A stretch of DNA of 64,000 bases from Pelomonas sp. SE-A7 (GCF_030345705.1 NZ_JAUASW010000002.1:558001-622000), one strand, 5' to 3'; shown: positions 16,605-25,995, counted from the first letter of the stretch. Notes: generated by a model not told the origin, from the letters alone. Numbers and translations: made by a program.

Positions 16605-17437
16605 GCGGCGGCTCCCAAGCCGAAGTCCTCGGCCACCGGCGCGGCCGGCTGGTGGAAGCGGACCGGGCCGTCGGACTCGGCATTGACGAACTGCTTGACC
16701 AGCGGATCCTCGCTGTGGCGCAGTTCGTCGGGCGTGCCCTGGGCGACCACGCGGCCGTTGGCCACCATGGCCACGCGGTCGGCGATCTCGAAGGTCTCGT
16801 GCAGGTCGTGCGAGACGATGATGCTGGTCAGGCCCAGCGCATCGTTCAGGTCGCGGATCAGCCGGGCGGCCACACCCAGCGAGATCGGGTCCAGGCCGGC
16901 GAACGGTTCGTCGTAGAGCACGACGTCCGGGTCCAGGGCGATGGCGCGGGCCAGGGCCACGCGGCGGGCCATGCCGCCGGAGATCTCGGAAGGCATCAGG
17001 TCGCGCGAGCCGCGCAGGCCCACCGCATTGAGCTTCATCAGCACCAGATCGCGGATCATGGGCTCGGAGAGCTGGGTGTGCTCGCGCAGCGGGAAGGCCA
17101 CGTTCTCGAACACCGACAGGTCGGTGAACAGGGCGCCGAACTGGAACAGCATGCCCATGCGGCGGCGGACGGCATAGAGCTGGTCCAGATTGAGCGGCGC
17201 CAGGTCCTGGCCGTCGAACAGCACCTGACCCGTCAGCGGCCGGATCTGCCGGCCGAGCAGGCGCAGCACCGTGGTCTTGCCGCCACCGGACGTGCCGATA
17301 AGGGCCAGCACCTCGCCGCGCTGGACCTTCAGATTGACGTTTTCGAGGATGACCCGGCCGCCATAGCCGCAGGTGACGTTGCGGAGTTCAATCAGCGGGG
17401 GGTCGGACCGTGTGGGCTGAATTGTGGTGGGGGCCAT
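16601..17437 (-). CDS. mlaF: Phospholipid transporter ATP-binding protein MlaF
   Basis: This 278-residue ABC ATPase powers the MlaFEDB transporter at the cytoplasmic face. Walker A is GTSGGGKTT (about residues 48-56). The signature is ISGGMARRVALARA, followed by Walker B VVLYDEPFAGLD and the H-loop VSHDLHE. The C-terminal extension after the H-loop, typical of MlaF, is present. It is the first gene of mlaFEDACB. GAGG lies just upstream of the ATG, and a -10-like TATGAT occurs on the minus strand at 17497-17502. Confidence 0.95.
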   Translation of the reverse strand: MAPTTIQPTRSDPPLIELRNVTCGYGGRVILENVNLKVQRGEVLALIGTSGGGKTTVLRLLGRQIRPLTGQVLFDGQDLAPLNLDQLYAVRRRMGMLFQFGALFTDLSVFENVAFPLREHTQLSEPMIRDLVLMKLNAVGLRGSRDLMPSEISGGMARRVALARAIALDPDVVLYDEPFAGLDPISLGVAARLIRDLNDALGLTSIIVSHDLHETFEIADRVAMVANGRVVAQGTPDELRHSEDPLVKQFVNAESDGPVRFHQPAAPVAEDFGLGAAA

Positions 17438-17496
17438 TTGCCTCGGGGCTTGGATCGGAGCCCGCGAGACCGGAGGTTCTGCGGACGGAAGGCGCC

Positions 17497-17502
17497 ATCA
17501 TA
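17497..17502 (-). promoter_or_regulatory. Possible -10 box of the mla operon
   Basis: On the minus strand TATGAT matches the -10 consensus at five of six positions in the 98-bp gap between the TonB-C-like gene and mlaF. No good -35 box is seen 16-18 bp upstream. The mla operon may also be read from further upstream. Confidence 0.25.
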
Positions 17503-17535
17503 GGGGAAACACCTGATATGCGCCGCCGACCCCTG

Positions 17536-18162
17536 TCACAAGCCTGACCCACCTTTTCTGACACGACCTTCGGCATCGAAGGCGACCTGGATGCGGATCC
17601 GCGATTTCACCGGCTTCCCATCCAACTGGCCGGGGCTGAAACGCGAGCCCAGGAAGGCCTCGCGCGCCTGCTGCTGAAGCAGGTCGGGCAGGCCGTCCCC
17701 CTCGAAACGAACCTTGCGGACCAGACCGGCTTCATCGATGAACAGCGTCGCAACTTCGCTGTAATGTCCAGCGAGCACGCCCTCGGCCGGCCAGACCAAA
17801 GGCACCTCGACCACCAAGGCGGGCGCCACACTGAGTTCGCGGCGTGCAAGGTAGTCCTGCTCCTCAAATCGTTCGAAAACCGGCTTTCCAAACACGGCCG
17901 CACTGCGAGCCGCCGGCTGCGCCTTGGGTTCGGGACCGGCCTCGACCTCGCCTGGCACCGCCTGGACAGGCGGCTCCGTCGCGGCCTTCGCGTCGGCCGC
18001 CAGCAAGCGCACATTGACGGCACCATGCACGGCCGGCTCGGCGGGCTGGGCCCGCCATCCCGGCAGAGCCAGCAGCAGGTGGCCTCCCACCGCCAGCGCT
18101 ACGCAGAACAGCAGCGGGGTGGCCCGCCCCGCTGCTCCGCTCAATCGATCAGCTCGCGCCAC
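17536..18162 (-). CDS. TonB-C-terminal-like membrane-anchored protein
   Basis: This 208-residue protein has one N-terminal transmembrane helix (about residues 15-34), a Pro/Ala/Glu-rich linker and a C-terminal domain. That domain contains YSEVATLFIDEAGLVRKVRF and ends SRFSPGQLDGKPVKSRIRIQ. This pattern (V-x-x-S-G/x-x-LD, then F-x-P-x-x-x-DGKPV) is the TonB C-terminal fold used by energy transducers and related proteins. No exbB or exbD lies nearby. The GTG start overlaps the pilY1 stop by 22 bp, so it is translated with the minor-pilin operon. A role in pilus function is possible but unproved. Confidence 0.7.
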   Translation of the reverse strand: MARADRLSGAAGRATPLLFCVALAVGGHLLLALPGWRAQPAEPAVHGAVNVRLLAADAKAATEPPVQAVPGEVEAGPEPKAQPAARSAAVFGKPVFERFEEQDYLARRELSVAPALVVEVPLVWPAEGVLAGHYSEVATLFIDEAGLVRKVRFEGDGLPDLLQQQAREAFLGSRFSPGQLDGKPVKSRIRIQVAFDAEGRVRKGGSGL

Positions 18163-21100
18163 GAACTGCGCCGGGCCTTGCTGTTGGTCGTCGCTGACGG
18201 GGGTACGGTCAACGGATCCGGAGAGGAGGCATCGGTCTTGGTGACCACCGTCACGCCGGTGCCGTCGGCCAGCTGCACGGTACTGAGGCCGGCCACCATG
18301 GAGCTCAGTGTCTTGGCGCTGCCACGTCCACTGATCACGTTGAGCTGATAGATATACGAGGTGCCGTCCTGTGCCTTGTCGCAGTCGGTTGCCGTATTGC
18401 CCGGAATATTGCCGGCCGCCGTCAGCATGTTGAAGGCCAGCTGCATGTCCACGTTGATGCGCTCTCGCGTGGATGGCAGGTCCAGATACCAGCCGTTCTT
18501 GCTGCTCCAGTCCACCGGATTGGTGTCCTTGACCTTGCGCAACGTCGCGTCCGGATCAACGATTTCCTGCTGCACCAGCTGACCATCCTTGCGCAGGTCA
18601 CCCAGGCTGACCGAGCCCAGGGCGTCCTTCACCGCATAGATGCTCTGGACATCGGCGTTGGTCACATCGGTCTTGCCCAGGTACCGGCCCGTACCGAAAT
18701 AGACGACGGCATGCTTGCCGCCATTGGCCTCGATCTCGGCAATCTGCGGCGCCGTCGTGATCGGCTGAGGGATTTCATTCTTGATGGCCTGGCCCAGCTT
18801 GAAGGCGCTGTTCTTGGGCTCGAGCAGACCATCGACGTCGAAGCGCCAGATGTTGCCGTACAGGTCGCCGGCGTAGTAGCGCAGGGCCGTGTTGTCGGTG
18901 TCGGCATCGACCCAGGCATTGAGCTTGCCGAGGCCGCTCGGATTGGCCGCCGTCCCCACGCCGGTGCTGATGTCCTTCAGCTTCTCGCCGGTCGCAGCGT
19001 CAACGACGAACAGGTGACCTGTGCCATCGGCATTGTTGTAGCCCGACGTGAAAGCCACGACCCACTTGCCGCTCTTGAGCTTGGTGATGATGGGGTTGCC
19101 ATAGCTCAGGCCTTGATTGGCATCGGTGAACTCCCACAGAGCGACCGGGCTGGCCGGATTCGTCACGTCAATCGCGTAGTAGCCCGATCCACCTGAATTC
19201 AGACCACCGACCAGGATGGTCTTCCAGGCGCCGCCCACATAGATATCACCGACGACCGGCGTGGCATCAACGGTGTAAAGGTGCTTGGACTCATAGAAGG
19301 AATCGCCGAGTCGATACACCTTGTCCATCACCAGGCGGGGCATGTAGGCCCAACGCTCATTGCCGTTGGTCGCATCAAAGGCATGCAGCATGCCGTCGTT
19401 CGCTCCAACGTACAGCGTGACCGCCCGGCTGGCATTGGAAGACTTGAAGGTGGCGTAGCTGTTCTCGGTGTAGGAGAAGCCGGGCTTGCCCACATAGACC
19501 GGAGACGAGTTGACGATATCGCCGAGGATCTTGTTGCGCACGCGGTACTGCGTCTGAGCCTGGCCGCGCAGGAAGCTCACCATGTTGGCGCCGGAATTGA
19601 GACTGCTCAGGAGCGCCGCGCCGGCGCCGGTGCACTGGGTGAGCGACGGTGACTTTGAGCAGGCATTGTCGAAGTAGCCATTCATGGCATCGGCCGTCAG
19701 ATTGGCATAGGTGAACTCGCGCAAGGTGCCCGTGTTGCCGGTGGCCCCCTTGAAGTAGTAGATCTTCCGCTCGTAGGCAGCCGTCAGCTGCGTGCTTGCC
19801 GACCAGGTCGAAATGTCATTGCCAGCAGCGTCCGTGGTCGGCACGGCGCCGGTCTTGACGTTCATCGAATAGGCCTTCAGGTCGCCGGTCCACTCGGAGG
19901 ACATGAACTGGGCGATGAAGACGCCGTTGTCGCCTTCCACAGGCTGCAGCGTGCTGGTCGCAGCTGCCGACGAGGCTCCAAGCACGGCCTTGATGGAGTT
20001 CAGCGCTGCCGACAGGCTGGCGGCCAGCGTGGTCGGATCGGTTGCACTGAAGTAGCGCCCCCGCCCGTTGACGGCGGCGTGCCAGAGGTCGTCGATGTTG
20101 GCGATCGCATCGCTGGACGGCGTCGGCCAGTTCTTGTTGCCGCCCTTGATTTCCTTGTAGTCGCCGGTCTCGGCCGTGTCGTAGTCCGCCTTGTAGGTCA
20201 GCAGGCCATTCACGCCCAGGCCCAGCGTGTAAGTGCTCATGTGCTGCCAGGTGGCCGTGTCCTCACCGAGCGACTTGACATTGTTCTCGCAGATCGAGGT
20301 GCCCAGGGCGCCAGTGCAATTGCCAAGTGCGCTGTCGCGCAGGTCGCTCTTGTAGTAGTACATGGCCACGTCCGCCAGCGAGTCCGTGCTGCCGCCGCTG
20401 TTGACGACCGTGCTCGACTCCGTGACCGCGCCGTTGGTCGAGGTCGGATAGCTGTCGGTATTGGTCGTCGCGCCATTGGTCGTCGTCGGGCCGGTACTGC
20501 CGGTCTGCGTCGGACCCGTGGTGGCGGTCGAACCCGAACCGGCGGTGTCCGTGTCCGCCGGTGCAGCCGTGGTGCTGCAGGATCCGTAGGTCGGGTAGCC
20601 GGCGGTGGTCGCCGGCGTGCTGTTGCTCGAGCTGTTGCTGACGCTGGAAGATGAGGTGCTCGCGGTCGCGCCGTCGACGACGGTCGGCCCGCTGACCACC
20701 GAGCCGACCGTCACGGTGGAACTGCCTGAGGACGTGGTGTCGGATTGCAGCACGCCGTCAAGGTAGACAAGCACCTGCGTCATCGGCGTGGTTCGCGTCA
20801 GGTTGTAGACGGTGGTCGAGGTACCAGGCGTTGTCGTCGACACCGTCGTGTCGGTCGTCTTTGTCGCCGTGTTCGTGTAGGTCTGGCGAACCGTAATCAG
20901 CTGCCCCTGTCCAACCGTGGCGCAGCTATGACTGGACGGCGCCACCGAACCCGTCAGGCTGCTGGGGCTGCTCGGGCGGCTTGGCAGCACATAAGTGAAG
21001 GTGGTGGAGTTGACAACGGTGATCGTGAAGGTGCCGTTGTAGGCCGAAATGTTGGTACTCATGGTGACGCTGTCGCCCGTCGAGTAGCCATGGTTGCCTG

Positions 21101-22625
21101 AGGTTTCAACAGTGATCGTGCACGATCCACCGCCGCTGCCGCATCGATTCACGTCGCTGATGGTGCGGGTGTACAGCTTGCTGTAGGACAAGGTCGTATG
21201 GGGCGTCGTCGTCGTCTCGATCTTGCGCGTCGTCGTGGAGCCCACGGTGGTCCGCGCCGTCGAAGCGCTGCGCGTCCCCGTTTCGGTCTTGGTCCAGGTC
21301 TTGGTCGTCGTCGTGCGGTCCACGCCACCGTCGTAGTACGGCCGCGTTACGCCCGAGCCGTCTTGCTGGCCAATGGCTGAGCTGCCGTCCAGCTTGTAGC
21401 CGGCATTGCCGTTCCAGTAGCCGTCGGTCGACAGGATGGTGAAGTTCTTCTGGCAGGAATACTGCACCGGGTCATAGGTCTGGCCGGAGATCTTCTTCGC
21501 GTAGTACAGACCCGCCTGAGACAGGGCGGCCCGCAGCGGCGTGCTGTTGTTCGGGTTGGCGCCATTCACCCGGGAATAGAAGGTGGTCTTCTGGTCGCTG
21601 TCGAAGTCCTTGACGTCGAGGATGCCCCCGGTGTTTCCGTTGATCGTCATGAAGCCGATCCGGTACTTGTCGTCCAGCGGTGAGAAGGCCCGGGTCAGGC
21701 TGGTCTTCATCATCCGCATGCGGGTGCTGTAGTAGTAGTACCAGTTCGCGTAGTTCTGAGCATCGCTAGACGAGGGCAGAACCAGGTTGGCCGTGAACAC
21801 CGACTTGCCAGGGTCCGACCCCAGCGATGAGGAGCATTCGTTGTAGAACGTATTGGCGGTGACGCCACTGCTCGTGTAGACGTAGCCCAGCTTGGTCTGG
21901 CTGCCGCTGTAGCTGTAGTAGACGTTGTCGATTGGCGAACCCATGCCAACGTAGACGCTGTCGATGTTGTTCGAACCGACCGACATCTTGATGTCGACCT
22001 TCAAGGTCTTGGTGCCCGAGTTCCAGCTGGTGACCTTGCCGATCATGTAGGCATTGCTGCTGTAGTACCGACGCCCCCCGCTCGTGTAGCTACCGAACAA
22101 GCTGACCACCATCCCCGTGACGTAGGACTGGGTGCTGCTCACCACCACCGTCACCTCGCCACTGCTGACGACGGCATAGGTCGTGGTCCCCGTGGCGGCA
22201 TTTCGATTGATGGTGTTGTAGACGTCGCCAGTGGTCAGGAAGCTGGCCGAGTCGACGTAGGTCCCGGACAGGAAGTCCTTGCTGGCAGCGCTGCCGTCGG
22301 TTCCGGAGGCCGTCAGCGGCAGCACGTAGGTCTTGCTAGGGTCGAAACCCAGGCCATTGCACTGAGCCGCGCGGCGGCCATAGACCGATGTGTAGTCCGA
22401 ACTGCCGAACTTGGCATCGTCCGGCATGAAGTCCCAGGCCATACTGCCGGAGTCGTCCAGCACGAAAAGCACATTGGGCTTGACCACCGTCGTACTCGTG
22501 GTGAACAGCGGCGCCGTCGCAATGTCGGTCGTCCCGGCATGCACTTGGCCAACTGCAGGCCAGAGCAAGCTCAGGGCCAGCGCCGAGATTCGGCGGGAAA
22601 GTTTGGGAAACTTGGATTCGGTCAT
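18141..22625 (-). CDS. pilY1: Type IV pilus tip-associated adhesin PilY1
   Basis: This 1494-residue secreted protein has a signal peptide ending near residue 30. An N-terminal von Willebrand-like domain follows, with MIDAS motif D57-x-S59-x-S61 in FVLDDSGSM. The C-terminal PilY1 beta-propeller (about 900-1430) includes a calcium-binding-type Asp loop (D-A-D-T-D-N near residue 1240). PilY1 acts as tip adhesin and as a priming partner of minor pilins. Residues about 435-745 form a very Ser/Thr-rich insertion that contains a small GDSVTMS...YNGTFTITVVN module. It is larger than the Pseudomonas protein (about 1160). GAGG lies five bases before the ATG. It is last but one in the minor-pilin operon. 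Confidence 0.93.
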   Translation of the reverse strand: MTESKFPKLSRRISALALSLLWPAVGQVHAGTTDIATAPLFTTSTTVVKPNVLFVLDDSGSMAWDFMPDDAKFGSSDYTSVYGRRAAQCNGLGFDPSKTYVLPLTASGTDGSAASKDFLSGTYVDSASFLTTGDVYNTINRNAATGTTTYAVVSSGEVTVVVSSTQSYVTGMVVSLFGSYTSGGRRYYSSNAYMIGKVTSWNSGTKTLKVDIKMSVGSNNIDSVYVGMGSPIDNVYYSYSGSQTKLGYVYTSSGVTANTFYNECSSSLGSDPGKSVFTANLVLPSSSDAQNYANWYYYYSTRMRMMKTSLTRAFSPLDDKYRIGFMTINGNTGGILDVKDFDSDQKTTFYSRVNGANPNNSTPLRAALSQAGLYYAKKISGQTYDPVQYSCQKNFTILSTDGYWNGNAGYKLDGSSAIGQQDGSGVTRPYYDGGVDRTTTTKTWTKTETGTRSASTARTTVGSTTTRKIETTTTPHTTLSYSKLYTRTISDVNRCGSGGGSCTITVETSGNHGYSTGDSVTMSTNISAYNGTFTITVVNSTTFTYVLPSRPSSPSSLTGSVAPSSHSCATVGQGQLITVRQTYTNTATKTTDTTVSTTTPGTSTTVYNLTRTTPMTQVLVYLDGVLQSDTTSSGSSTVTVGSVVSGPTVVDGATASTSSSSVSNSSSNSTPATTAGYPTYGSCSTTAAPADTDTAGSGSTATTGPTQTGSTGPTTTNGATTNTDSYPTSTNGAVTESSTVVNSGGSTDSLADVAMYYYKSDLRDSALGNCTGALGTSICENNVKSLGEDTATWQHMSTYTLGLGVNGLLTYKADYDTAETGDYKEIKGGNKNWPTPSSDAIANIDDLWHAAVNGRGRYFSATDPTTLAASLSAALNSIKAVLGASSAAATSTLQPVEGDNGVFIAQFMSSEWTGDLKAYSMNVKTGAVPTTDAAGNDISTWSASTQLTAAYERKIYYFKGATGNTGTLREFTYANLTADAMNGYFDNACSKSPSLTQCTGAGAALLSSLNSGANMVSFLRGQAQTQYRVRNKILGDIVNSSPVYVGKPGFSYTENSYATFKSSNASRAVTLYVGANDGMLHAFDATNGNERWAYMPRLVMDKVYRLGDSFYESKHLYTVDATPVVGDIYVGGAWKTILVGGLNSGGSGYYAIDVTNPASPVALWEFTDANQGLSYGNPIITKLKSGKWVVAFTSGYNNADGTGHLFVVDAATGEKLKDISTGVGTAANPSGLGKLNAWVDADTDNTALRYYAGDLYGNIWRFDVDGLLEPKNSAFKLGQAIKNEIPQPITTAPQIAEIEANGGKHAVVYFGTGRYLGKTDVTNADVQSIYAVKDALGSVSLGDLRKDGQLVQQEIVDPDATLRKVKDTNPVDWSSKNGWYLDLPSTRERINVDMQLAFNMLTAAGNIPGNTATDCDKAQDGTSYIYQLNVISGRGSAKTLSSMVAGLSTVQLADGTGVTVVTKTDASSPDPLTVPPSATTNSKARRSSWRELID

Positions 22626-22660
22626 GACAGCCTCACGAATCAGGGCTCGCTACGCCGGGA

Positions 22661-23350
22661 TCAGAAATGGACGAGAGTTTCGGTGTACGAGACCGTGCCG
22701 CGGACACCTTCTACCCGCGTGATGATGCGGAAATAGGTGCCGGGGCTCAGGTCGGTGAACCGGATGTTGGAGCCGTAGCCCAACGACCCGCGCTGGGTCG
22801 TGGTGCCCGTAGTGGACAGCACCACCGGCTTCACGCAATCGTTGGTCGAGTCGGGCAGACCTTCATTGGCACAAAGTCGGGTGATGAAATAGCGGATCTT
22901 GTTGTTGCCCAGGTCGGGCGCATGGGCGGGGGAACTGCAGATCTCGATCGCGCGACCATTCAGGCCCGGCACCTGACAGCCGTTGTCCAGCCAGTCGATC
23001 AACACGGCCTTGCTGCCGGCATTGGCATCGGCCCGCGGGCCGACCGGCTCCAGCGCCGTCATGGCCACGGCGGAATAGCCCATGGCCGCTTGAGGCTTGC
23101 TCAAGGATTCCGTGGTCGAGCCCTGGATCCAATTGATGGCCGTTTCCGTTCCCAGCGACGAGGCCGCCAGTGCATCCTGCTTGAAGCCCAGATTGCCGAG
23201 AACCATCAGCCCGGTATCCACTGAGCGCAGCAGCGCCACCGCACCCAAGGTCAGCACCACGAGGCCCATCAGCGCGAACAGCAGCGACACGCCTTGCTGG
23301 GCGCGGCGGGCCTGGACAGCCAGGCGTTGATACATCGGGGTCCTAGTCAT
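22661..23350 (-). CDS. pilX: Type IV pilus minor pilin PilX
   Basis: This 229-residue protein has the PilX N terminus, a short basic leader then QQGVSLLFALMGLVVLTLGAV, a pilin-like helix with cleavage after Gly. The following ALLRSVDTGLMVLGNLGFKQDAL is the PilX N-domain pattern. The rest has two to four cysteines (NGCQVPG, IEICSS). Minor pilins prime pilus assembly with PilY1. The ATG at 23350 is chosen because GTGAGG precedes it. The longer open frame upstream overlaps pilW and is not conserved in type. Confidence 0.88.
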   Translation of the reverse strand: MTRTPMYQRLAVQARRAQQGVSLLFALMGLVVLTLGAVALLRSVDTGLMVLGNLGFKQDALAASSLGTETAINWIQGSTTESLSKPQAAMGYSAVAMTALEPVGPRADANAGSKAVLIDWLDNGCQVPGLNGRAIEICSSPAHAPDLGNNKIRYFITRLCANEGLPDSTNDCVKPVVLSTTGTTTQRGSLGYGSNIRFTDLSPGTYFRIITRVEGVRGTVSYTETLVHF

Positions 23351-23358
23351 AGTGAGCC

Positions 23359-24525
23359 TCACAGGGACGCCGGCACCGAAGGCGCGGATGCCGCCGGCGA
23401 GAAGTCGGCACGCCAAAGCTGGTTGCGCAGTGGCACCAGCAACTCGAACACCTTGTATCGGTAGTGACGCCAGTCTTCGGTCACGTCGGCCTTGAGCGCT
23501 ACACACTTGCTGGTACCGCAGGTGGTGCTGCCACTCACGGTGGCGAAGGTACCCACGTCCCAACTCGGCGCAGCAGCGGTCACCTCGTCTTTCTCGAACT
23601 GGCCGCTGCGGGCCAGCAGGGCAATGCGGACCGCCCTCACCTGCAGCCAGCCTGCGGTCGAGTTCGGCGTGGTGGTGTCGAAGGTGTCCACGACATCATC
23701 AGCATTGGTGTCCTTGCCGTAGAACGCCTTCAAGTTGACGATGTTGGGCTGCAGGTCCTGCGTCGTGGTCGTTTGGCTGCGCAGCAATCGTGTGGTCTGG
23801 CGCAGCTTGTAGTCGTCAGTGCGCGAGATCGTCACATCGTTGAGCAGGCCGAGGTTGACGACGAAGGCGCCCTCGGCAGCCGCTCGGTCGGGGAAGCCGA
23901 TCGGATTCCAGGCACCACCAGTCTGGCGCGCCACCTCCTTCAGGCCGGGGTCGGCAGAAATCTGGAACACCTGGCAATCCCGCTGCGCTGCCGCCGGCAC
24001 CGTGTCCTGGTAGACCAGGACCAACAGGTCGTTCAGCGTCATGCCCAACGACGAGGTCAATGCCAGACGGCGAGCCTTGTCGCCGACCACGTCGGTAGGG
24101 TCGTAATAGGGGGCCGTCAGCTTCGCAGGGACGGCGAAACTGGTCTTGGAGCTGGACAGCATGCGAATCGTGTCCGGCGCTCCGTTTGCGCCAGCCGTGA
24201 TCAGCACGGGCGCCAAGGTGGGGGGCAAATCGGCCGGCGCCGCACCGTTGAATCGGGCACTCAGGTTGCAACCCAGCGCCGCGCCTTCCACGGTCAGGCC
24301 ATAGCCTGCCATCTTGAGCTGCCGCTCCAGCGAGTAGATCGCGAGGCCGCCGCTGACCTGGGCGTCCGAACCCGATGTCGAACTGCGCCGCTGGCCCTCG
24401 GCCAGTCCCAGGATCTTGGCGATCATCAGCGTCGCCAGCAGGCCGACCAGCACGCCGACCATCAGTTCCACCAGCGTGAAGCCGGCCTGTCGGACGGAAG
24501 GGCTCTTGAAGATTGGTCGCTTCAT
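23359..24525 (-). CDS. pilW: Type IV pilus minor pilin PilW
   Basis: This 388-residue PilW-family minor pilin begins MKRPIFKSPSVRQAG then FTLVELMVGVLVG, a class III prepilin leader with cleavage after Gly and Glu at position +5. The large C-terminal part is secreted and forms part of the pilus tip complex. The length agrees with PilW proteins of related bacteria. The ATG at 24525 overlaps the pilV stop (ATGA). A GTG three codons upstream is the alternative. Confidence 0.9.
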   Translation of the reverse strand: MKRPIFKSPSVRQAGFTLVELMVGVLVGLLATLMIAKILGLAEGQRRSSTSGSDAQVSGGLAIYSLERQLKMAGYGLTVEGAALGCNLSARFNGAAPADLPPTLAPVLITAGANGAPDTIRMLSSSKTSFAVPAKLTAPYYDPTDVVGDKARRLALTSSLGMTLNDLLVLVYQDTVPAAAQRDCQVFQISADPGLKEVARQTGGAWNPIGFPDRAAAEGAFVVNLGLLNDVTISRTDDYKLRQTTRLLRSQTTTTQDLQPNIVNLKAFYGKDTNADDVVDTFDTTTPNSTAGWLQVRAVRIALLARSGQFEKDEVTAAAPSWDVGTFATVSGSTTCGTSKCVALKADVTEDWRHYRYKVFELLVPLRNQLWRADFSPAASAPSVPASL

Positions 24526-24950
24526 TGCTGCCACACCATGGTCGAGCTGTACTGGTTGCGTGTTTCCTGGCCTTGCTGCCAGGAAATCTTGACCTCGATC
24601 GAGCGCGCGGCCTCATTGGTGGTCAAGGTCACCTGGGCACTGGGCAGAGCCGCAGTCACCTTGGTCTTCCAATCCGCACAGCGTGGATAGCCGGCACAGT
24701 TGGCCGTGCTGTACTGGCCCAGCATGGTCGCGTGATCGGTCTGCACCAGGCCGAAGAGGTCCGAGGCCAGGTTGGCCGCATCGGCCCGGATCTTGCCGGT
24801 GGTCTGGGCGCGGGTCATGGCGGCCTGCAGGCCGACCAGGCCCAACACGCCGAAGGCGAAGATCAGGATGGCAATCAGAGCCTCGATCAACGCGACGCCG
24901 CGCTGGCGCCGGGACGGGCTGCTGGCCTGGAAGCGCTGGATCTGCTTCAT
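24522..24950 (-). CDS. pilV: Type IV pilus minor pilin PilV
   Basis: This protein of about 142 residues carries a type IV prepilin leader ending RRQRG followed by VALIEALIAILIFAFGVLGLVGLQ, the PilV signature helix with Glu at +5. The globular part has a Cys pair (NCAGYPRC). The start is one of two adjacent ATGs (24950 or 24953). GAGG lies six bases before the first listed, which is preferred. It is preceded by fimT and overlaps pilW, so all are co-transcribed. Confidence 0.88.
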   Translation of the reverse strand: MKQIQRFQASSPSRRQRGVALIEALIAILIFAFGVLGLVGLQAAMTRAQTTGKIRADAANLASDLFGLVQTDHATMLGQYSTANCAGYPRCADWKTKVTAALPSAQVTLTTNEAARSIEVKISWQQGQETRNQYSSTMVWQQ

Positions 24951-24958
24951 CATGGACC

Positions 24959-25570
24959 TCACAAGGCCGGGCAGGCGCGCGGGTCGTCGGACGCCGCACC
25001 CCGATCGCACATCCGGATGGCGCCGCCACTTTCGACGACCACGCGCAGGCGACGGCCACCACCCGCACTGGCCTCGACATCGACCGTCTGGATGCTCTTG
25101 TTGCCGGTGACCGGCTGGACCTGACCCAGGCCATTGAACATGACCCGATCAGCGGCCGCACCGGCCGAGTCCAACGCACTGACGCTGAGATTGGACGCGT
25201 TCTCCTGCGCTGCGGAGCGCTGCACCAGTTGCGGTGCCGCAGTCAGGGAAGCCTCCTGGCCGCATTTGCCGGCAGGATCTGCCACGCTGACCACCCAGGC
25301 GGGCGAGGTCGACGAAAGCACACAGTTGTCGGTAGGCACCTTGGAGCTATCGCTCACCAGCCACAGGCCAACGGTGGAGTTGCGGCGCAGCGCCTCCATG
25401 CGGGCCAGTTCCAGGCCGTTCTTGACACCTTCGGCCGCGTTGCGGACCCGCAGCCCACGCAACCAGTCGGCGGCCTGAGGCAAGGCCACAGCCAGCATCA
25501 CGCCCAAGATCACCAGCACCACGGCTGTCTCGACGAGGGTGAAGCCGCGAACGGCCTGGCGGCTCAGCAT
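24959..25570 (-). CDS. fimT: Minor pseudopilin FimT/GspH family
   Basis: This 203-residue protein starts MLSRQAVRGFTLVETAVVLVI, a prepilin leader with cleavage between Gly and Phe and Glu at +5. The GspH/FimT domain follows, with ARMEALRRNSTVGLWLV. FimT proteins are minor pilins at the pilus base or tip, and some family members bind DNA during natural transformation. No transformation gene is adjacent, so a DNA role is not shown here. The ATG lies within the last codons of the upstream pilin gene (7-bp overlap). Confidence 0.85.
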   Translation of the reverse strand: MLSRQAVRGFTLVETAVVLVILGVMLAVALPQAADWLRGLRVRNAAEGVKNGLELARMEALRRNSTVGLWLVSDSSKVPTDNCVLSSTSPAWVVSVADPAGKCGQEASLTAAPQLVQRSAAQENASNLSVSALDSAGAAADRVMFNGLGQVQPVTGNKSIQTVDVEASAGGGRRLRVVVESGGAIRMCDRGAASDDPRACPAL

Positions 25571-25995
25571 TCGTCCCCCTTGACCAGCCAACAGGCCTTG
25601 GCCGAGGCTGCGCCCTTGAAGGTCGTGGTGGCCTGCACGTTCTGGTCGGTCAGCGTGTAGACATGGTCGTTCGCAGCCTTGATCGAGCCCTTGGCCGTCA
25701 GCTTGTAGCCCTGGCCCAGGTTGGTCAGCTCACATTCGTAGGTCCAGTACTTGGAAGCCGGCGTATCCGTCAGCGTCACCGTTCCCTCAGAACAGTTGTT
25801 GGTACCGAACTTTCGGTTGTCCTGGTAGTACTGTTCCAGCTTGATGCGCAGCGTCGCCAGGCGCGAGCTGCCTTCCGGCAGGCGGCTGCGGCGCACGTAG
25901 TCGGTATAGGCCGGCATGGCCACGGCAGCCAGGATGCCGATGATGGCCACCACAATCAGCAGCTCGACCATGGTGAAGCCGGTACTCCGGTTCAT
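25564..25995 (-). CDS. pilE: Type IV pilin PilE-like
   Basis: This type IVa pilin of 143 residues begins MNRSTG|FTMVELLIVVAIIG, with the prepilin cleavage site after Gly, Glu at +5 and the hydrophobic assembly helix. The C-terminal region holds a Cys pair (TNNCSEG, YECEL) and a further pair near the end (KACW, DEC). PilE of this operon is generally a minor pilin rather than the major subunit. An upstream in-frame ATG at 26061 has a better Shine-Dalgarno (AAGGG) and would give a 28-residue leader. The short classical leader is favoured on structure, but the choice is open. It heads the pilE-fimT-pilV-pilW-pilX-pilY1 operon. Confidence 0.85.
   Translation of the reverse strand: MNRSTGFTMVELLIVVAIIGILAAVAMPAYTDYVRRSRLPEGSSRLATLRIKLEQYYQDNRKFGTNNCSEGTVTLTDTPASKYWTYECELTNLGQGYKLTAKGSIKAANDHVYTLTDQNVQATTTFKGAASAKACWLVKGDEC

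Noticed and set aside
20400..21320. Repeated short sequences suggestive of a CRISPR or tandem-repeat array
   Set aside because: The repetition is the codon pattern of Thr/Ser runs within pilY1. There are no regular repeats with spacers.
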